Source: Burkholderiales bacterium (GTDB lineage: Bacteria > Pseudomonadota > Gammaproteobacteria > Burkholderiales > SG8-41). From it: a stretch of DNA of 64,000 nt. The DNA is taken from NCBI GenBank assembly GCA_020854035.1, contig JADZGE010000078.1:1-64000 (forward strand), given 5' to 3'. The number at the start of each line of letters is the position of its first letter. The first letter of the stretch is position 1. Both the position numbers and the translations under genes were made by a program. The notes beneath the pieces are model-generated. The model searched no databases. It saw nothing but the letters and a program-made list of their open reading frames with translations, and had not been told where the DNA came from. Positions 6,985 to 15,350 of this stretch are shown here, piece after piece.

Positions 6985-7764
6985 ATGGAAAGCCGGTTCG
7001 GGAAGTTGGTGCGGCACTGGGCGCTGGCGTTCGCGGTAGCGGCGATGGGCGTGGCGGGTGCTGCGCTGGCGGCACCGATCTCGGGCCAGGGCACGTGGGA
7101 GACCGACCTCGAGGCGCGCGACATCAACGGCAACCCGGTTGCGTTGAATTCGGCGAGCGCGGTGTTTTTCTACGACACAGCGCTCGACATCACCTGGCTC
7201 GCGGACTGGAACTATGCGCAAACCAGCGGCTTCGACGCCGACGGGCGGATGTCCTGGGCCGATGCAGTAGCCTGGGCAAGCGGGCTCAGCGTCGGCACCT
7301 TCAGCGGGTGGCGGCTGCCGACGACGACCGACAGCAATAACGACGGCTGCAACTTCAGTTTTGCCGGCGGCACCGACTGCGGCTACAACGTGGATACGGC
7401 GAGTTCCGAGATGGCCCATATGTACTACGTGACGCTGGGCAACCTCGCGTACTGTCCGCCGGGCGATGCGACGTGTGCGGGTGGTCCCCAGTTGGGCTAT
7501 GGGCTTACCAATACCGCGGAATTCGACAACATGCAGTCCGACTTCTACTGGTCCGGTACGGAGTACGCGACGGATACCGTCCTCGCGTGGGGCTTCGTTA
7601 CCGACGACGGCCGCCACGGCGGCGACTTTAAGCTCACTGAGTTTCTTGCCGTTGCCGTGCGCCCCGGCGATGTGGCCGCCGCTGCGCCGGAGCCGGGAAG
7701 CCTCGCCATTGTCCTGGCGGGATTGGTGGCACTGTCGGCGGCACGCCGGCGGCGGCCACGTTGA
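6985..7764 (+). CDS. PEP-CTERM protein with DUF1566 (C-type-lectin-like) domain
   Basis: A protein of 259 residues. The signal peptide is about residues 1-29 (ALAFAVAAMGVAGAALA). The DUF1566-type domain shows TALDITWLADWNYAQTSG, MSWADAVAWASGL, FSGWRLPTT, SSEMAHMYYVTLGNL, SDFYWSGTEYATD and LAVAVRPGDV. The C-terminal sorting signal is APEPGSLAIVLAGLVALSA followed by ARRRRPR. GAAGGG precedes the chosen ATG; an upstream in-frame ATG would spoil the signal peptide. It is a paralogue of the protein at 4268-4918, with the best conservation around the FYWSGTE and AVRPGDV blocks. It is presumably exported and anchored via an exosortase encoded outside the window. Confidence 0.92.
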   Translation: MESRFGKLVRHWALAFAVAAMGVAGAALAAPISGQGTWETDLEARDINGNPVALNSASAVFFYDTALDITWLADWNYAQTSGFDADGRMSWADAVAWASGLSVGTFSGWRLPTTTDSNNDGCNFSFAGGTDCGYNVDTASSEMAHMYYVTLGNLAYCPPGDATCAGGPQLGYGLTNTAEFDNMQSDFYWSGTEYATDTVLAWGFVTDDGRHGGDFKLTEFLAVAVRPGDVAAAAPEPGSLAIVLAGLVALSAARRRRPR

Positions 7765-8019
7765 GGCTTTGGCGCTTCGGCCTCTTCGGCTCTTCGGGGG
7801 CTGAGCGTGGACGCAAGCCAGTCCCTGCGGACTGGGTTGCGCCTCGCGAAGAGCCGGGACGTCTCGGGCCGGCGCGGCCTGCAGGGCCGGGGGCGTAGCC
7901 CCCGACCGCGGCATATTTCCACACTCGGCAGTTGGTCGTACCTCGCAACGTTGTTTCGAGTGCCGCCCGGCTCGCACTGGATTGACCGCCGACGATACGT
8001 GGTGGGATAATCCCACGCC

Positions 8020-8247
8020 ATGATTCTTACCCTCGACGCCAAGCGCCGTCTGACCGTGCCGGCGACCCTCGCCCCCGCGGCACCCGGGGATGCTTTCGAG
8101 GCACGGTTCGACCCGGAAGAGAACGAGATCGTGTTCCGCCGCATTGGCGGGGGCGGCGACTGGCTTGCCGTGCTGAGCGCATGCCCGGTCTCCATGGCCG
8201 ATCTGCCGCGTCGCCGCAGGGAGCCCGCAAGGCGCCGCCGGCTTTGA
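8020..8247 (+). CDS. AbrB-like antitoxin (VapB type)
   Basis: A protein of 75 residues. MILTLDAKRRLTVPATLAP is a SpoVT/AbrB swapped-hairpin start, followed by DAFEARFDPEENEIVFRRI. The C-terminus is short and basic. The stop TGA overlaps the TTG start of the PIN toxin gene, which makes a coupled two-gene operon. It probably neutralises and co-represses with the toxin at 8244-8669. Confidence 0.85.
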   Translation: MILTLDAKRRLTVPATLAPAAPGDAFEARFDPEENEIVFRRIGGGGDWLAVLSACPVSMADLPRRRREPARRRRL

Positions 8248-8669
8248 GCTGGCTGCTCGACACCGATGTGATCTGCCAGCCGGCCAAGCGGCACGGCGAT
8301 GCTCGGGTGATCGCGTGGCTGCATCGCGAAAAGGACCGATGCTTCACCAGCGCCGTCGTGATTGCGCAGCTGGCTTACTGGGTGCGCTCGAAAGAGGGCC
8401 GTCAGCGCCGCGAGCTGCAGGACTGGATGAGGCGGCTGGTGGATACTCTCGGCGGGCGGATATTGGGCTTCAACGTCCCCGTCGCCCACGTCTGGGCGGA
8501 CCAGGAGCATCTGCTGGAAAAACACGGGCAGCGCATGCCCGTGGAGGACGGCTACATTGCCGCCACCGCACGACGTCATGGGTTGACGATTGTCACGGGA
8601 AACGACAAGGACTTCCGCCGGCCCGGGTTGAAGGTCTTCAATCCGTTCAAGGAACTGCCTCCGGACTGA
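8244..8669 (+). CDS. PIN-domain toxin (VapC type)
   Basis: A protein of 141 residues from TTG 8244. Alternatively ATG 8181 would add 21 residues overlapping the antitoxin gene. SWLLDTDVICQPAKRHGD carries the first Asp, FTSAVVIAQLAYWVR the second-helix acidic region, PVEDGYIAATARRHGLTIVT the third acidic cluster, and GNDKDFRRPGLKVFNPF the C-terminal block. The family start is usually M/L-x-W-L-L-D-T, which favours 8244. It is complete and paired with the AbrB-like gene. Confidence 0.9.
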   Translation: MSWLLDTDVICQPAKRHGDARVIAWLHREKDRCFTSAVVIAQLAYWVRSKEGRQRRELQDWMRRLVDTLGGRILGFNVPVAHVWADQEHLLEKHGQRMPVEDGYIAATARRHGLTIVTGNDKDFRRPGLKVFNPFKELPPD

Positions 8670-8700
8670 CACGGGCGGCCGGCAACCGGATCAGGATGAT

Positions 8701-8738
8701 CTCGCGCCCGGGCCCAGATTCATCCCGTGCGGCGCACC
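8701..8738. repeat. Island dispersed repeat, partial copy 3
   Basis: Matches the conserved tail of the copies at 2821 and 5274 (CTCGCGCC, GGGCCCAGATTCATCCC, GGCGCACC) but lacks the hairpin. As in copy 1, it follows the end of a toxin-antitoxin operon. Confidence 0.4.
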
Positions 8739-8896
8739 GGGAAATGTTGGCGGGATTGACGCCGCGAACCTGGTCTATTTGCCGTCGCTTCCCGATAGGT
8801 TCTGCCATTGCCTCGAGATCAACGTGGCGCTCCTGTAGGATCGGTTGGGGAGCGATGCCCATCAATTGGCCCGCGAATCGTCTCGATCCATGCGGG

Positions 8897-9550
8897 TCAG
8901 GCCGCGTACCACAAAACCGCGACGAAATGGCACGCGGTGCCCGCGACAACGAACAGGTGCCACACGAAGTGAAAGTACCGGACTCGCTCCGCCATGAAAA
9001 ACACCGCCCCCGCCGTATAGGCGAGGCCGCCCGCCAGCAGCCAGAAAAGGCCCCAGCCAGGCACGAGGGTCCATACCGTCCCGGCCGCGATGAGGATCAG
9101 CCAGCCCATCGCGAGATACACGCACGTCGATAGCATCGTGTACCGGACGCCACCGAGCGCCTTCAGCACCGTACCGATGACGGCGAGGCCCCACACGAGC
9201 CCAAAGAGCGTCCAGCCCCAGTTGCCGCGCAGCACCCCGAGCGTGAACGGTGTGTAGGTCCCGGCGATGAGGAGATAGATCGCCGAGTGATCGAGGATCT
9301 GGAATACGCGCTTCCCACGGCTTGCCGGCAGGGCGTGAAACAGCGTCGACGCGAGATACAGCAGCACCATGGTGGTCGCGAACACGCTCGCGCCCACGAT
9401 TCCCGCCGCACCGCCGCGTTGGCACGCGGCCACGACGAGAACCGGGGAGCCGGCCAGCGCCGCCAGCAGGCCGAGACCGTGGCTGACACTGTTCGCGATC
9501 TCCTCGCCGAGAGACTGTGGCCGCTCCTGCCACATCAGAACCTGCGCCAT
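8897..9550 (-). CDS. Hemolysin III / TrhA family membrane protein (PAQR)
   Basis: A protein of 217 residues with about seven membrane segments. PAQR-superfamily motifs are present: EEIANSVSHGLGLLAALAG at TM1, STLFHALPASRGKRVFQILD with the His and Asp residues of the zinc site, DHSAIYLLIAGTYTPFTLG, and HFVWHLFVVAGTACHF with the final His pair. Members modulate membrane energy homeostasis; the hemolysin name is historical. ATG 9550 was chosen because upstream residues are not family-like. It is transcribed convergently to the 8244-8669 toxin. Confidence 0.9.
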   Translation of the reverse strand: MAQVLMWQERPQSLGEEIANSVSHGLGLLAALAGSPVLVVAACQRGGAAGIVGASVFATTMVLLYLASTLFHALPASRGKRVFQILDHSAIYLLIAGTYTPFTLGVLRGNWGWTLFGLVWGLAVIGTVLKALGGVRYTMLSTCVYLAMGWLILIAAGTVWTLVPGWGLFWLLAGGLAYTAGAVFFMAERVRYFHFVWHLFVVAGTACHFVAVLWYAA

Positions 9551-10163
9551 CCCGGGTCTCCCTCGCGATTTGGCTGCGTCCCGCATGGAAGGGCTCATTC
9601 TATGAGCCCACGCACGCAAATTGATGTGCTTGTGATGTGCTTGGCCGGCAATTCTGATCACGCTTGTTGAGGCTTGGGCGATGGGGTCCCTCACATCGTG
9701 TGAGCGGATTTCAGAGAGGTCAGTCAGCAGCGGCGGGCCGATCGAGCCTGGCGATGGACACCCAAACCGCCACCGGAAAGAGGACCTCTACGGTACGCTT
9801 ACGCCCGTTCTACGCCGCCGCGCGCACGGTCGCCCAGGCGGTTTCGCCGCCCCCGCTCGAATCGGGATTCAGCACTATCACCGTGAATGCGAACGGGTCG
9901 GTCGAACTGCTGGAGCAGGAAATCATCGTCGCCGACATCTTTCTCCGGTTGGCGGGGGCGCGTGCGCGCCACCCGGTGCCGCCGGAATCAACGCATGCTC
10001 GAGATCACGGCGCAGCTATCAGAAAGCGTTCCGCGCTTCACCCCTCTGGGTCGTGCCACACGAAATGGAACACTGTCAAGCCGCAGTTCGAGTCAGAGAC
10101 ACCGCGGCCGACTCCCCGCTTACCGTCCACGCGAGGATACCAAGCGCGCCCCAGCCTCTTGTC
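9551..10163. other. Intergenic stretch without a supported gene
   Basis: 613 bases between the TrhA-family gene and the end of gltA. Several overlapping short frames are open, one including GFSTITVNANGSVELLEQEI from the plus strand near 9870, but none has a convincing start, ribosome binding site or family match. It may contain a decayed gene. Confidence 0.5.
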
Positions 10164-11465
10164 TCACTTTCGCCCGTCCATCGGCACGAAGCCGCGTCGG
10201 GTCGCGCCTTCGAACAATTGACGCGGCCGCCCGATCTTCTGTTCCGAATCACCGATCATCTCGTTCCACTGTGCGATCCATCCCACCGTGCGCGCGACTG
10301 CGAAGATTGCGGTGAACATACTCACTGGTATGCCCAGCGCCTTATAGACGAGGCCCGAGTAGAAGTCGACGTTCGGATAGAGCTTGCGCTTGATGAAGTA
10401 CTCGTCCTCGAGTGCGATCTCCTCGAGCTTTAACGCCAGCTTGAAGAGCTTGTCGTCCTTTAGATCCAACTCCTCGAGCACTTCGTGGCAGGTGAGCTGG
10501 ATGATCTTGGCACGCGGGTCGTAGTTCTTGTAGACGCGATGACCGAAGCCGAACAACACCGAATCGTCATCCTTATCCTTCACCCGTCGAATATAGGCTC
10601 CGATGTTGTCTGCATCGCCGATCTGGCCCAGCATGTTCAGCACGGCTTCGTTGGCGCCGCCGTGCGCGGGTCCCCAAAGGCTGGCGATGCCAGCGGCGAT
10701 GCAGGCAAACGGGTTCGCGCCGGTTGAGCCCGTCAGCCGTACGGTCGAGGTGGACGCATTCTGCTCGTGATCTGCCTGCAGGATGAGAATACGGTCCATC
10801 GCACGCGTGAGCACTGGGTTCGGTACGTATTCCTCGCAAGGCGTGCCGAACATCATCCGCAGAAAGTTCTGCACGTAGGTCATCGAGTTCTTGGGATATA
10901 TGAACGGCTGGCCCAAATTGTACTTGTATGCCATGGCGGCGATGGTCGGCAACTTGGCGATCAGGCGGAACGCCGAGACTTCGCGGTGGCGCGCGTTATT
11001 GATGTCGAGCGAGTCATGATAAAACGCGGATAGCGCCCCGCATACGCCGCAAAGCACCGCCATCGGGTGTGCGTCGCGACGGAATCCCTGGAAGAAACGC
11101 GCCAGCTGCTCGTGCACCATAGTGTGGTGCGCGATGATGCCGTCGAATTCCGCCTTCTGCTGGCGATTCGGTAGTTGCCCGTAGAGGATCAGGTAGGCAA
11201 CTTCCAAGAAGTCGCAGTGCTCCGCGAGTTGTTCGATCGGATACCCGCGGTACAGCAAGATGCCCCGGTCGCCGTCGATATAGGTGATTTGCGACCGGCA
11301 ACTCGCGGTGGACATGAATCCCGGATCGTAGGTGAACATGCCGCTCTTTGAGTAGAGCGCACGCACGTCGATCACATCCGGACCGACGGTCCCGCCCAGC
11401 ACAGGCAGATCGACTGCGGGCCTGCCGTCGTTGAACGATAGGGTCGCGATTTGCTCCTTGCTCAT
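10164..11465 (-). CDS. gltA: Citrate synthase
   Basis: A protein of 433 residues, the length of the hexameric NADH-sensitive type II enzymes of proteobacteria. It condenses acetyl-CoA and oxaloacetate to citrate in the TCA cycle. Active-site regions are intact: [16 protein letters not shown] and [11 protein letters not shown] carry the first catalytic His and neighbours, [15 protein letters not shown] the second His and CoA-binding Arg, and [17 protein letters not shown] the catalytic Asp. The N-terminal beta-rich domain ([20 protein letters not shown]) is typical of the type II form. It stands alone on the minus strand, with a Bug protein gene upstream after about 200 bp. Confidence 0.98.
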   Translation of the reverse strand: MSKEQIATLSFNDGRPAVDLPVLGGTVGPDVIDVRALYSKSGMFTYDPGFMSTASCRSQITYIDGDRGILLYRGYPIEQLAEHCDFLEVAYLILYGQLPNRQQKAEFDGIIAHHTMVHEQLARFFQGFRRDAHPMAVLCGVCGALSAFYHDSLDINNARHREVSAFRLIAKLPTIAAMAYKYNLGQPFIYPKNSMTYVQNFLRMMFGTPCEEYVPNPVLTRAMDRILILQADHEQNASTSTVRLTGSTGANPFACIAAGIASLWGPAHGGANEAVLNMLGQIGDADNIGAYIRRVKDKDDDSVLFGFGHRVYKNYDPRAKIIQLTCHEVLEELDLKDDKLFKLALKLEEIALEDEYFIKRKLYPNVDFYSGLVYKALGIPVSMFTAIFAVARTVGWIAQWNEMIGDSEQKIGRPRQLFEGATRRGFVPMDGRK

Positions 11466-11669
11466 TGTCTATCCTCAGAAAAATCAGTCGCTATGGACAC
11501 GTCTCGGCGAGGTGGCCAGCCTTCCTCAGGCTGGACAACGAATCAGCCATGATCGACGGACCATTCCGGCCAGTCTCCGATCAGCGCACTACGCACGGCA
11601 CGGATAGCGAGATTACCGCGCTCAAGTTCGAACGCCTTGCGCCCCCTTGATCCCCGTAGAACCACTTTC

Positions 11670-12659
11670 CTATTGCGGCTCGAGTCCGGCCTTTTCCGCG
11701 AGTTCCGCATATCTCTTGGTCTCGCGTCGCAGGAACTGCGAAAATTCCTCCGCGCTCCCGCCTGCCGGTTCCGCGCCACGCATGATCATGGCCTTGCGGG
11801 TGGCCGGGTCGTTGAGTGCTACGTTGGAATCGCGGTTGATCATCGCAAGAATCGATTGCGGCACCCCAGCGGGCGCCAGGAGTCCATACCATGCCACAAA
11901 TCTGTAGTCGCTGAGCTCGGGATCCGCTTCAGCAATTGTCGGGGTGTCGGGCAGCAGGGAAGTCCGCTTCGCCCCCGTGACCGCGATCGCTTTCAGCCGG
12001 CCTGACTTCACCATGGAGATGTTCGACGACACAGGATTGAACATTACTTGGCACTCGCCTGCCAACAGCGCGGCGAGCGCCGGGCCACCGCCCCTGTATT
12101 CCACGGCATTCCACTTGACTTTGGCCATGGCGCGAAACAGTTCCGTCGCCCAGTAGGCAGAAGAACCTACGCCAGCGCCAGCCACATTGAGTTGTCCGGG
12201 ATTCGCGCGGACGTACGCGACCAGTTCCTTCACCGAATTTACGTTCAGCTTGGGATTGAGCACGATGTCGAGCGGCACTTCCGCGACCAGGACAATAGGT
12301 GCGAAATCGCGGGCCGTATCATACGGAAGCTTCTTGTAAAGCGTCGGGTTGGCTGCTTGCCCAAGCGCGGCCATGAGCACCGTATAGCCGTCGGGCTCCG
12401 CCTTAGCGACGATACTTGTCCCAATCACGCCTCCAGCTCCCGAGCGGTTTTCGACGATGACCTGCTGGCCCCACAACCGCGTCAGCCGGTCCGCGAGCAC
12501 TCGTGCGAGAAGATCGGCCGAGCCTCCAGGCGGGAACGGTGCGACAATGCGGACCGGTCTTACCGGGTAGGATCGCTCGGCCGCGCGCGCAATGCCGCCG
12601 GCGCTGAAAAGGAGCATTACGCCGACGATGAGCGTCCCACCGATGTACTTGGCGCGCAT
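11670..12659 (-). CDS. Bug/TctC-family tripartite tricarboxylate transporter receptor
   Basis: A periplasmic binding protein of 329 residues with an N-terminal signal peptide (LIVGVMLLFSAGGIARA, cleaved about residue 26). Family landmarks are YPVRPVRIVAPFPPGGSAD, VIVENRSGAGGVIGTSIVAK, PDGYTVLMAA, YDTARDFAPI and GRLKAIAVTGAKR. These proteins bind carboxylates or related small molecules and normally deliver them to TctAB. No tctA or tctB is nearby. The ligand cannot be read from the sequence. Confidence 0.95.
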   Translation of the reverse strand: MRAKYIGGTLIVGVMLLFSAGGIARAAERSYPVRPVRIVAPFPPGGSADLLARVLADRLTRLWGQQVIVENRSGAGGVIGTSIVAKAEPDGYTVLMAALGQAANPTLYKKLPYDTARDFAPIVLVAEVPLDIVLNPKLNVNSVKELVAYVRANPGQLNVAGAGVGSSAYWATELFRAMAKVKWNAVEYRGGGPALAALLAGECQVMFNPVSSNISMVKSGRLKAIAVTGAKRTSLLPDTPTIAEADPELSDYRFVAWYGLLAPAGVPQSILAMINRDSNVALNDPATRKAMIMRGAEPAGGSAEEFSQFLRRETKRYAELAEKAGLEPQ

Positions 12660-13013
12660 GTGTAAATCTCCGAATTATCCATTCGTGTTCGTAGCAATGC
12701 CACGCAAACCCGCGCCGACGCAGATTCACCCGATTCATCGACGATCGGATGTTCCCTAGGTCTTCCGCCTGCCAAGATAGCGGGCATCAGGCCGATGAAT
12801 CAGCCCGATCGCCGGCCAACGACAGGGCCACGCGATCGTCGGCGCGCCGAGCACCGTGCCAATCGTCATCCCCAGCGTCATCGACCGGCCGAGTGCCTTC
12901 CGGTTGACGAGGTCGACCGCGCACCGATCCTGGTGGTGCCACTGCCAACCCCGAAGCGTTACGAGTTGAGGACATGACAAGAGATTCATTGCAAGCTCCC
13001 GACAGCCTCGGCA
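12660..13013. other. Intergenic stretch, possible MFS fragment
   Basis: 354 bases. On the minus strand, 12756-12989 reads KALGRSMTLGMTIGTVLGAP, which resembles a membrane segment of MFS carriers, but the frame is short and the surroundings do not extend it. No certain gene is present. Confidence 0.3.
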
Positions 13014-13439
13014 CTACGTATTTGAGTCAGTGACCTTTATTCCTTCGAGTGTCAAGCGTTCTCGACACCCCTGCTCTGGCCCGTCGGGGGTAATGATATT
13101 TAGGAACTGCACCCAATCATTTCCGCAGTTTTGATGTGAATGGAGAGTCCTGGGAAGAATTGCTCCCGTGTCTCCCGCCTCCAGCACGACAGAACCTTGT
13201 GGTGTGTTCAGACTTAACGAACCACGGATCACAAATATGATTTCCGTTTGCCTTTTCGAATGCTTTTCGGTCTCGCCGCCCGGAGGCATCGTAACGAAGC
13301 CTAACGATGCCCCCTGAACACCCAATGTCTTGTCCATCAGGATCTTCGTCAATCTGCAAGTTCCGACATACGTCTCACGATCCGCCTGTTTCGACACAAC
13401 GATGCCGATTGCCGACTGCGCCGCAGGTTGTACGCTCAT
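13014..13439 (-). CDS. Cupin-domain protein
   Basis: A protein of 141 residues. The cupin beta-barrel shows motif 1 as TMPPGGETEKHSKRQTEIIF (metal-type His/Glu positions) and motif 2 as GDTGAILPRTLHSHQNCG. GGAG precedes the ATG at 13439 by 7 bases; an upstream TTG is possible. It is the last gene of the nitrilase cluster, downstream of the nitrilase on the same strand. Its role, enzyme or small-molecule sensor, cannot be decided. Confidence 0.85.
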   Translation of the reverse strand: MSVQPAAQSAIGIVVSKQADRETYVGTCRLTKILMDKTLGVQGASLGFVTMPPGGETEKHSKRQTEIIFVIRGSLSLNTPQGSVVLEAGDTGAILPRTLHSHQNCGNDWVQFLNIITPDGPEQGCRERLTLEGIKVTDSNT

Positions 13440-13566
13440 TTCAATCTCCGTTAGAGGCTCTGGTTGAATCAATCAATTCAAGCGTGCTCATGGCATTCAC
13501 TCACATGACCGCCTCCATTTTCTGCCACCAGCACGGCCGGGCGTTGAAATGTGCCGATCCGCGCCA

Positions 13567-14634
13567 TCAGCGGGAAACGGCGCGCATGGGCATAGGGGCG
13601 GGTGGCTTGCCATCGTCTGCCAGCGTCTGCTTATGTTCAGGTCCGTTGGACTCATTGTCATCCTTGAACGTGACAGGACGATTTGCTGTTCGGTTGACGG
13701 TAAGATTGAAAATGTCGAAGCGGTTGTAATACCCCACTACATCGTGAACCCGTTTTAGTTCTACTGCCCGCGCCAGGTCGATCTCGGCGACGGCCAAACC
13801 CTCCTCCGTGCTCAGTTCCTCGCTGATGCATTCCCCCGACGGATCGATCACCATCGACACCGACGGTGATCCCGCGTCGAAACGTGCGAGTATTTCCTTA
13901 CCCAGTGGTTCGAGACCGGCGCGCGCAGTCTTGTCGTAATAAGTCGAGGATACAATCGTGAATGCTTTCGCCTCGAAGGAATGGCAGGCTGCTCGAATGC
14001 GAATACCGGCATTCAGGTTGAAGGCACCCTCGCCATCAGCCGAGCGAGCCAGAGTGACGGACGGATAGCTTGCAATATGCACCTGTTCGCCTTGCGCCAT
14101 CAACGCATAACGCGCCAGCGGATTTGTATTCTCGCCACATATCAACATGCCAATTCGGCCGATCTCTGTCTCACTGACCCTAAGACCCGCACCATCGCCA
14201 CTCGCGTACACGAGCTTCTCGAAGAAAGTGGGAACGAGTTTCCGATGATGATTCAGGATCGCCCCGTCGGCACCGATCAGGACGTTCGAATTCCATAGAC
14301 ATCCGACACTGATAGGAGTGCCTTCGGTGAAGCCCATGGAGATGAAGATGCCGTGTCGCCGCGCTGCCTCACGCAGGCGTCGAATTTCCGGTCCATCGAT
14401 GCGTAGTGCATTGGCCGCAAACGCCGCAAAGTAAGCTTCCGATTCCGTCGGGCGCGCCGCCCGGCTCCACATGGGATAACTCGGAAGGAAGGATTCCGGG
14501 AAGGCCAGCAACCTAATGTTCTGCCTGGCCGCCTCGGCAACTACGTCGCACGCCTTGTCGACGGAGCGATTGTTATCATTAAAAACCGGAGCGATATGCG
14601 CTGCCGCTACCTTATACTTCGGGTGATCAGCCAT
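13567..14634 (-). CDS. Nitrilase-family carbon-nitrogen hydrolase
   Basis: A protein of 355 residues. The Glu-Lys-Cys triad is visible in nitrilase context: LAFPESFLPSYPMWSR (Glu), LNHHRKLVPTFFEKL (Lys) and GMLICGENTNPLARYAL (Cys). CGEN/TNPL next to the Cys is characteristic of true nitrilases, which hydrolyse R-CN to R-COOH and ammonia, rather than amidases of the superfamily. The length also fits nitrilase. The C-terminal 35 residues (PEHKQTLADDGKPPAPMP) look disordered. The XRE-cupin regulator gene lies 118 bp upstream and a cupin gene downstream. The substrate is unknown. Confidence 0.93.
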   Translation of the reverse strand: MADHPKYKVAAAHIAPVFNDNNRSVDKACDVVAEAARQNIRLLAFPESFLPSYPMWSRAARPTESEAYFAAFAANALRIDGPEIRRLREAARRHGIFISMGFTEGTPISVGCLWNSNVLIGADGAILNHHRKLVPTFFEKLVYASGDGAGLRVSETEIGRIGMLICGENTNPLARYALMAQGEQVHIASYPSVTLARSADGEGAFNLNAGIRIRAACHSFEAKAFTIVSSTYYDKTARAGLEPLGKEILARFDAGSPSVSMVIDPSGECISEELSTEEGLAVAEIDLARAVELKRVHDVVGYYNRFDIFNLTVNRTANRPVTFKDDNESNGPEHKQTLADDGKPPAPMPMRAVSR

Positions 14635-14751
14635 TTCGTCCTCCTTGATGGGTTAACCAACCAAACCGACCAAAACAGTCCGACTCCCGGAGAACGCTCC
14701 CGCGTTGGCATCCGGGCCGCGAAAACGTGGTGCTCTGGTTCATCTCGGCAG

Positions 14752-15333
14752 CTATCGTCGCCGACGTTGCGGGGCAGAGCGAATACTGGCGATCACTACG
14801 AGCGCCTCCGCTTGCACGGGGCCCAACGAGCGCAGTCGATGAGGCATCTGCGAGTCGAAGTAGATGCTATCGCCGCCGGCGAGTTCGACGTGTCGATTGG
14901 GAAACTCGACTTCAATACGTCCCTTCAACACGAAGATCAACTCTTCGCCTTGGTGTTCGGCTAGCGCGTGTTCGCGCGCGAACCGCGACGGCGGCCGGAT
15001 CACAAATGGCTGCATCAACTTGACCGCACGGCCAGCCGCGATCGCTTCGTGGCGGTAGTCCGCACGCGAGCCACGGCGTTCAAGTGGGACGCGCTCGTTG
15101 GCACGCACCACGCATAACAGATCGTCGTGATTGCCTTGCCCAAGCAGTGTACCGAGTGGTATCCCGAAGGCGTCCGCGAGTTTCAGGGCGGTCGCGATAG
15201 AAGGCGCGTTACGTCCGCTTTCCAACTTTGACAGATAGCTCTTGGTTCGCCCGATGCGCGAGGCCAGCGCGTCGAGCGTGAGGCCGCGTTGGCGCCGCAG
15301 CAAACGCATGCAGTACGCGAGATCCGTAACCAT
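14752..15333 (-). CDS. XRE-family regulator with C-terminal cupin
   Basis: A protein of 193 residues. The XRE helix-turn-helix occupies about residues 5-65 (LRRQRGLTLDALASRIGRTK, YLSKLESGRNAPSIATALKL). The cupin sensor follows at about 110-185 (HALAEHQGEELIFVLKGRIE, ELAGGDSIYFDSQMPHRLRS). This architecture is common in regulators of small-molecule catabolic operons. It lies between the nitrilase and reductase genes on the same strand and probably controls them. ATG 15333 begins the HTH directly; an upstream extension looks non-native. Confidence 0.93.
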   Translation of the reverse strand: MVTDLAYCMRLLRRQRGLTLDALASRIGRTKSYLSKLESGRNAPSIATALKLADAFGIPLGTLLGQGNHDDLLCVVRANERVPLERRGSRADYRHEAIAAGRAVKLMQPFVIRPPSRFAREHALAEHQGEELIFVLKGRIEVEFPNRHVELAGGDSIYFDSQMPHRLRSLGPVQAEALVVIASIRSAPQRRRR

Positions 15334-15350
15334 GTCTGTCCGGTGTATCG

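Noticed and set aside
4260..7770. A functional template/variable repeat pair for a diversity-generating retroelement
   Set aside because: No adenine-biased near-repeat pair and no reverse transcriptase motif (such as YxDD context) was found; only the Avd-like remnant supports the idea.
2821..8738. Dispersed repeats as integron attC sites
   Set aside because: The GTTRRRY/RYYYAAC core pair and typical cassette spacing are absent, and the recombinase at 5339-6223 looks phage-type rather than IntI.
9664..10221. Candidate coding region upstream of the gltA terminus
   Set aside because: Three frames are open over the same DNA with no family-like blocks except a short GFSTITVNANGSVELL stretch and no clear ribosome binding site; not called as a gene.
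12756..12989. MFS transporter remnant
   Set aside because: Only one membrane-like segment resembles an MFS carrier and it cannot be extended in any frame; mentioned in the gap description only.
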